A stretch of 14,580 nt of DNA from JAWWPY01 sp964412845 (GTDB lineage Bacteria > Actinomycetota > Actinomycetes > Streptosporangiales > Streptosporangiaceae). Under the pieces are notes generated by a model. That model searched no databases and was not told the origin of the DNA. It saw nothing but the letters and a program-made list of their open reading frames with translations. The DNA is taken from positions 1-14,580 of the forward strand of contig CAYPQM010000165.1 in NCBI GenBank assembly GCA_964412845.1, written 5' to 3'. Shown piece after piece: positions 13,184 to 14,580 of the stretch (the first letter of the stretch is position 1; every line of letters begins with the position of its first letter). The position numbers and the translations under genes are program-made.

Positions 13184-14580
13184 TCAGGGCAAGGTCAGGA
13201 TGTGGGCCTTGTATCCCGCGCCGTAGTTGGTGGGCGTCCCGGTGTAGTCGGTGACCAGCCCGGGACCGGACGAGCACGCGAAGTCAGCGTTCCAGGCCCA
13301 GGCCAGGTAGCTGGTGTGCGAGGAGTCCAGGAAGGCCATCAGCTGGCTGATGAATCCGGACGCGCAGTCGTTCTCGCCGATCTCCCCGGCGATCACCGGG
13401 ACGGACGCGATCACCGACGCGACCGTGGTGGACCAGCAGGACGAGCTGATGCACACATTGAAGTTGTAGTCGTGGAAGGACGCGACCAGGTTGTTGTCAG
13501 GGTCGGTGGGCTTGTTGGCCAGCCATGAGCCCAGGTCGTTGGAGTACTCCTCGCCGCCGAGCATGAGGACGTTGTTCGCGCCGGTGGAGCGGACCGCGTT
13601 GACCATGGACTGCATCCCCGCCACCGGGTACCCGATGCCCGGGCAGGTGCCGCCGGACAGCCAGCAGGTCCAGCCGCTGGCCGTGCTGCCGGTGGCCCGG
13701 GACGCGTAGGGCTCGTTGAACAGGTCGAAGATGACCGCGTCGTTGCCCTTGAAGGTGCTGGCGACCGACGTCCAGAACGGGATCGCCTGGGCCGCGTCCG
13801 GCATCGGCTTCTGGCAGGTGGCCTGGGCGGACGAGCAGCCGGAGGAACTCCCGGTGTACAGGCCATCGGTCCAGTGCAGGTCCAGGATCGCCACCAGGCC
13901 GTTGGAGTTCAGCAGGCTGACGTAGGCCTTGATGGCGTTGATGTAGTTCGCGCCCGCGTCAGCGGGCGTGACGTACGACTCCGCGTTCCAGCAGGCCTCG
14001 TTCAGCGGGACCCGGACCGCGTTGACGTTCCAGGTCTTCATCGCGGTGATCGACGCCTGGTCGCTCGGGCCGTCAAAGATGCCATTGCCCTGGACGCACG
14101 CGTACTCGGTGCCCGACCGGTTCACGCCGTGCAGTTGCACCTGGGTGCCGCTGGCATTGACCAGCTTGTTGCCGGACACGTGCAGCTGCGGGGCCGGACC
14201 GCCGGGCGGGGTGCTGGTCGGCGTGGGGGTGGGCGTGGGTGTCGGGGTGGGCGTGGGTGTCGGGGTCGGCGTGGGTGTCGGGGTCGGGGTCCGGGTGGGG
14301 GTCACGCTGGGCGAGGGGGAGGGGGAGGCGCCGTTGCAGGCCACCCCGTTGAGGGTGAAGGCGGTGGGCGCGGTGTTGGTGCCGCTGTAGCTGAAGTTGG
14401 CGCCGATGGAGGTGGACCCGCCGGTGGCCAGGCTGCCGTTCCAGCTCGCGTTGGTCACGGTGACGTTCTTGCCGGACTGGCTCCAGTTCCCGCTCCAGCC
14501 CTGGGCCAGCGCCTGGTTACCGGTGTAGGAGTAGGCCAGCGTCCAGCTGGTGATCGCGGCGGCGTTGTTGGTGATGGTGA
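13184..14580 (-). CDS. Secreted GH5 glycoside hydrolase with N-terminal CBM2 and Thr-Pro linker; 5' end outside window
   Basis: About 465 C-terminal residues are visible. The frame continues to the window edge through a CBM2 (TITNN...SWTLAY..QGWSGNW...), so GTG at 14458 is internal and the start and signal peptide are missing. The CBM2 ends at about 14334. A Ser-Pro/Thr-Pro linker follows (about 14206-14330). The GH5 domain has its acid/base Glu in LFNEPY (13712-13714) and nucleophile Glu in AGEIGEND (13382-13384). The catalytic domain matches that of the neighbouring GH5 (11092-12867) at roughly two residues in three by eye, including conserved Cys residues and the run CQKPMPDAAQ. It is therefore a tandem paralogue with a different linker. 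Substrate and subfamily are not certain; beta-1,4-glucan or mannan is plausible. Confidence 0.92.
   Translation of the reverse strand, partial: TITNNAAAITSWTLAYSYTGNQALAQGWSGNWSQSGKNVTVTNASWNGSLATGGSTSIGANFSYSGTNTAPTAFTLNGVACNGASPSPSPSVTPTRTPTPTPTPTPTPTPTPTPTPTPTPTSTPPGGPAPQLHVSGNKLVNASGTQVQLHGVNRSGTEYACVQGNGIFDGPSDQASITAMKTWNVNAVRVPLNEACWNAESYVTPADAGANYINAIKAYVSLLNSNGLVAILDLHWTDGLYTGSSSGCSSAQATCQKPMPDAAQAIPFWTSVASTFKGNDAVIFDLFNEPYASRATGSTASGWTCWLSGGTCPGIGYPVAGMQSMVNAVRSTGANNVLMLGGEEYSNDLGSWLANKPTDPDNNLVASFHDYNFNVCISSSCWSTTVASVIASVPVIAGEIGENDCASGFISQLMAFLDSSHTSYLAWAWNADFACSSGPGLVTDYTGTPTNYGAGYKAHILTLP
14229..14282. repeat. Three 18-bp tandem repeats in the Thr-Pro linker of GH5
   Basis: Three consecutive 18-base units (14229-14246, 14247-14264, 14265-14282) are nearly identical, the third differing by one base. 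Each codes for six Thr-Pro residues on the minus strand. The wider Thr-Pro tract extends to both sides. Such near-perfect units suggest expansion by slippage. The GH6 gene has a similar Thr-Pro tract at 2-58. Confidence 0.75.

Noticed and set aside
1..14580. Insertion sequences, integrases, CRISPR arrays or rRNA genes
   Set aside because: None is visible: no transposase or recombinase motifs, no spaced repeats, and the Thr-Pro tracts are coding repeats.

Overview
The window is GC-rich DNA with GTG and TTG starts, long proline-threonine linkers and family-2 cellulose-binding modules on several secreted enzymes. This suggests a soil- or litter-dwelling actinomycete that degrades plant cell walls. 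I cannot name the genus from sequence alone.

Layout, left to right. Bases 2-1681 (+) are the 3' part of a secreted GH6 exocellulase, separated from a converging HExxH zincin-type metallopeptidase (1767-2108, -) by a strong hairpin. Diverging from the peptidase is an S51 (peptidase E-like) serine hydrolase (2158-2898, +), then a zinc-dependent alcohol dehydrogenase (3047-4093, +). Another perfect hairpin separates the dehydrogenase from a converging two-gene operon read on the minus strand: a GH5 endoglucanase with C-terminal CBM2 (7892-6276), then, 30 bases on, a GH30 enzyme with an Ig-like domain and CBM2 (6245-4185). Upstream of this operon is a 333-base stretch with nested inverted repeats. 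Next come a small membrane protein whose 5' end looks damaged (8226-8816, -) and uracil-DNA glycosylase (9070-9747, +). Last, all on the minus strand, are a secreted DUF3494 (ice-binding-like) adhesin-type protein (10913-9816) and two paralogous GH5 enzymes with N-terminal CBM2 (12867-11092, and 14580-13184, cut by the window edge).

How the genes fit together. Five secreted glycoside hydrolases (GH6, GH30, three GH5) form a cellulose/hemicellulose-degrading island. The GH6 would release cellobiose from chain ends, the E1-like GH5 would cut internal beta-1,4-glucan bonds, the GH30 probably attacks xylan or a related hemicellulose, and the paired GH5 enzymes probably act on beta-glucan or mannan-type chains. 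CBM2 modules, visible on four of the five, hold enzymes on the fibre. The metallopeptidase, S51 hydrolase, alcohol dehydrogenase, membrane protein and ung look like housekeeping or stress genes lying between them.

No CebR-type operator (the usual regulator site of actinobacterial cellulase genes) is visible. The most interesting unexplained signals are the nested inverted repeats before the GH5-GH30 operon, a 14-base palindrome before the DUF3494 gene, a DosR-like box before the alcohol dehydrogenase, and the missing start of the membrane protein.
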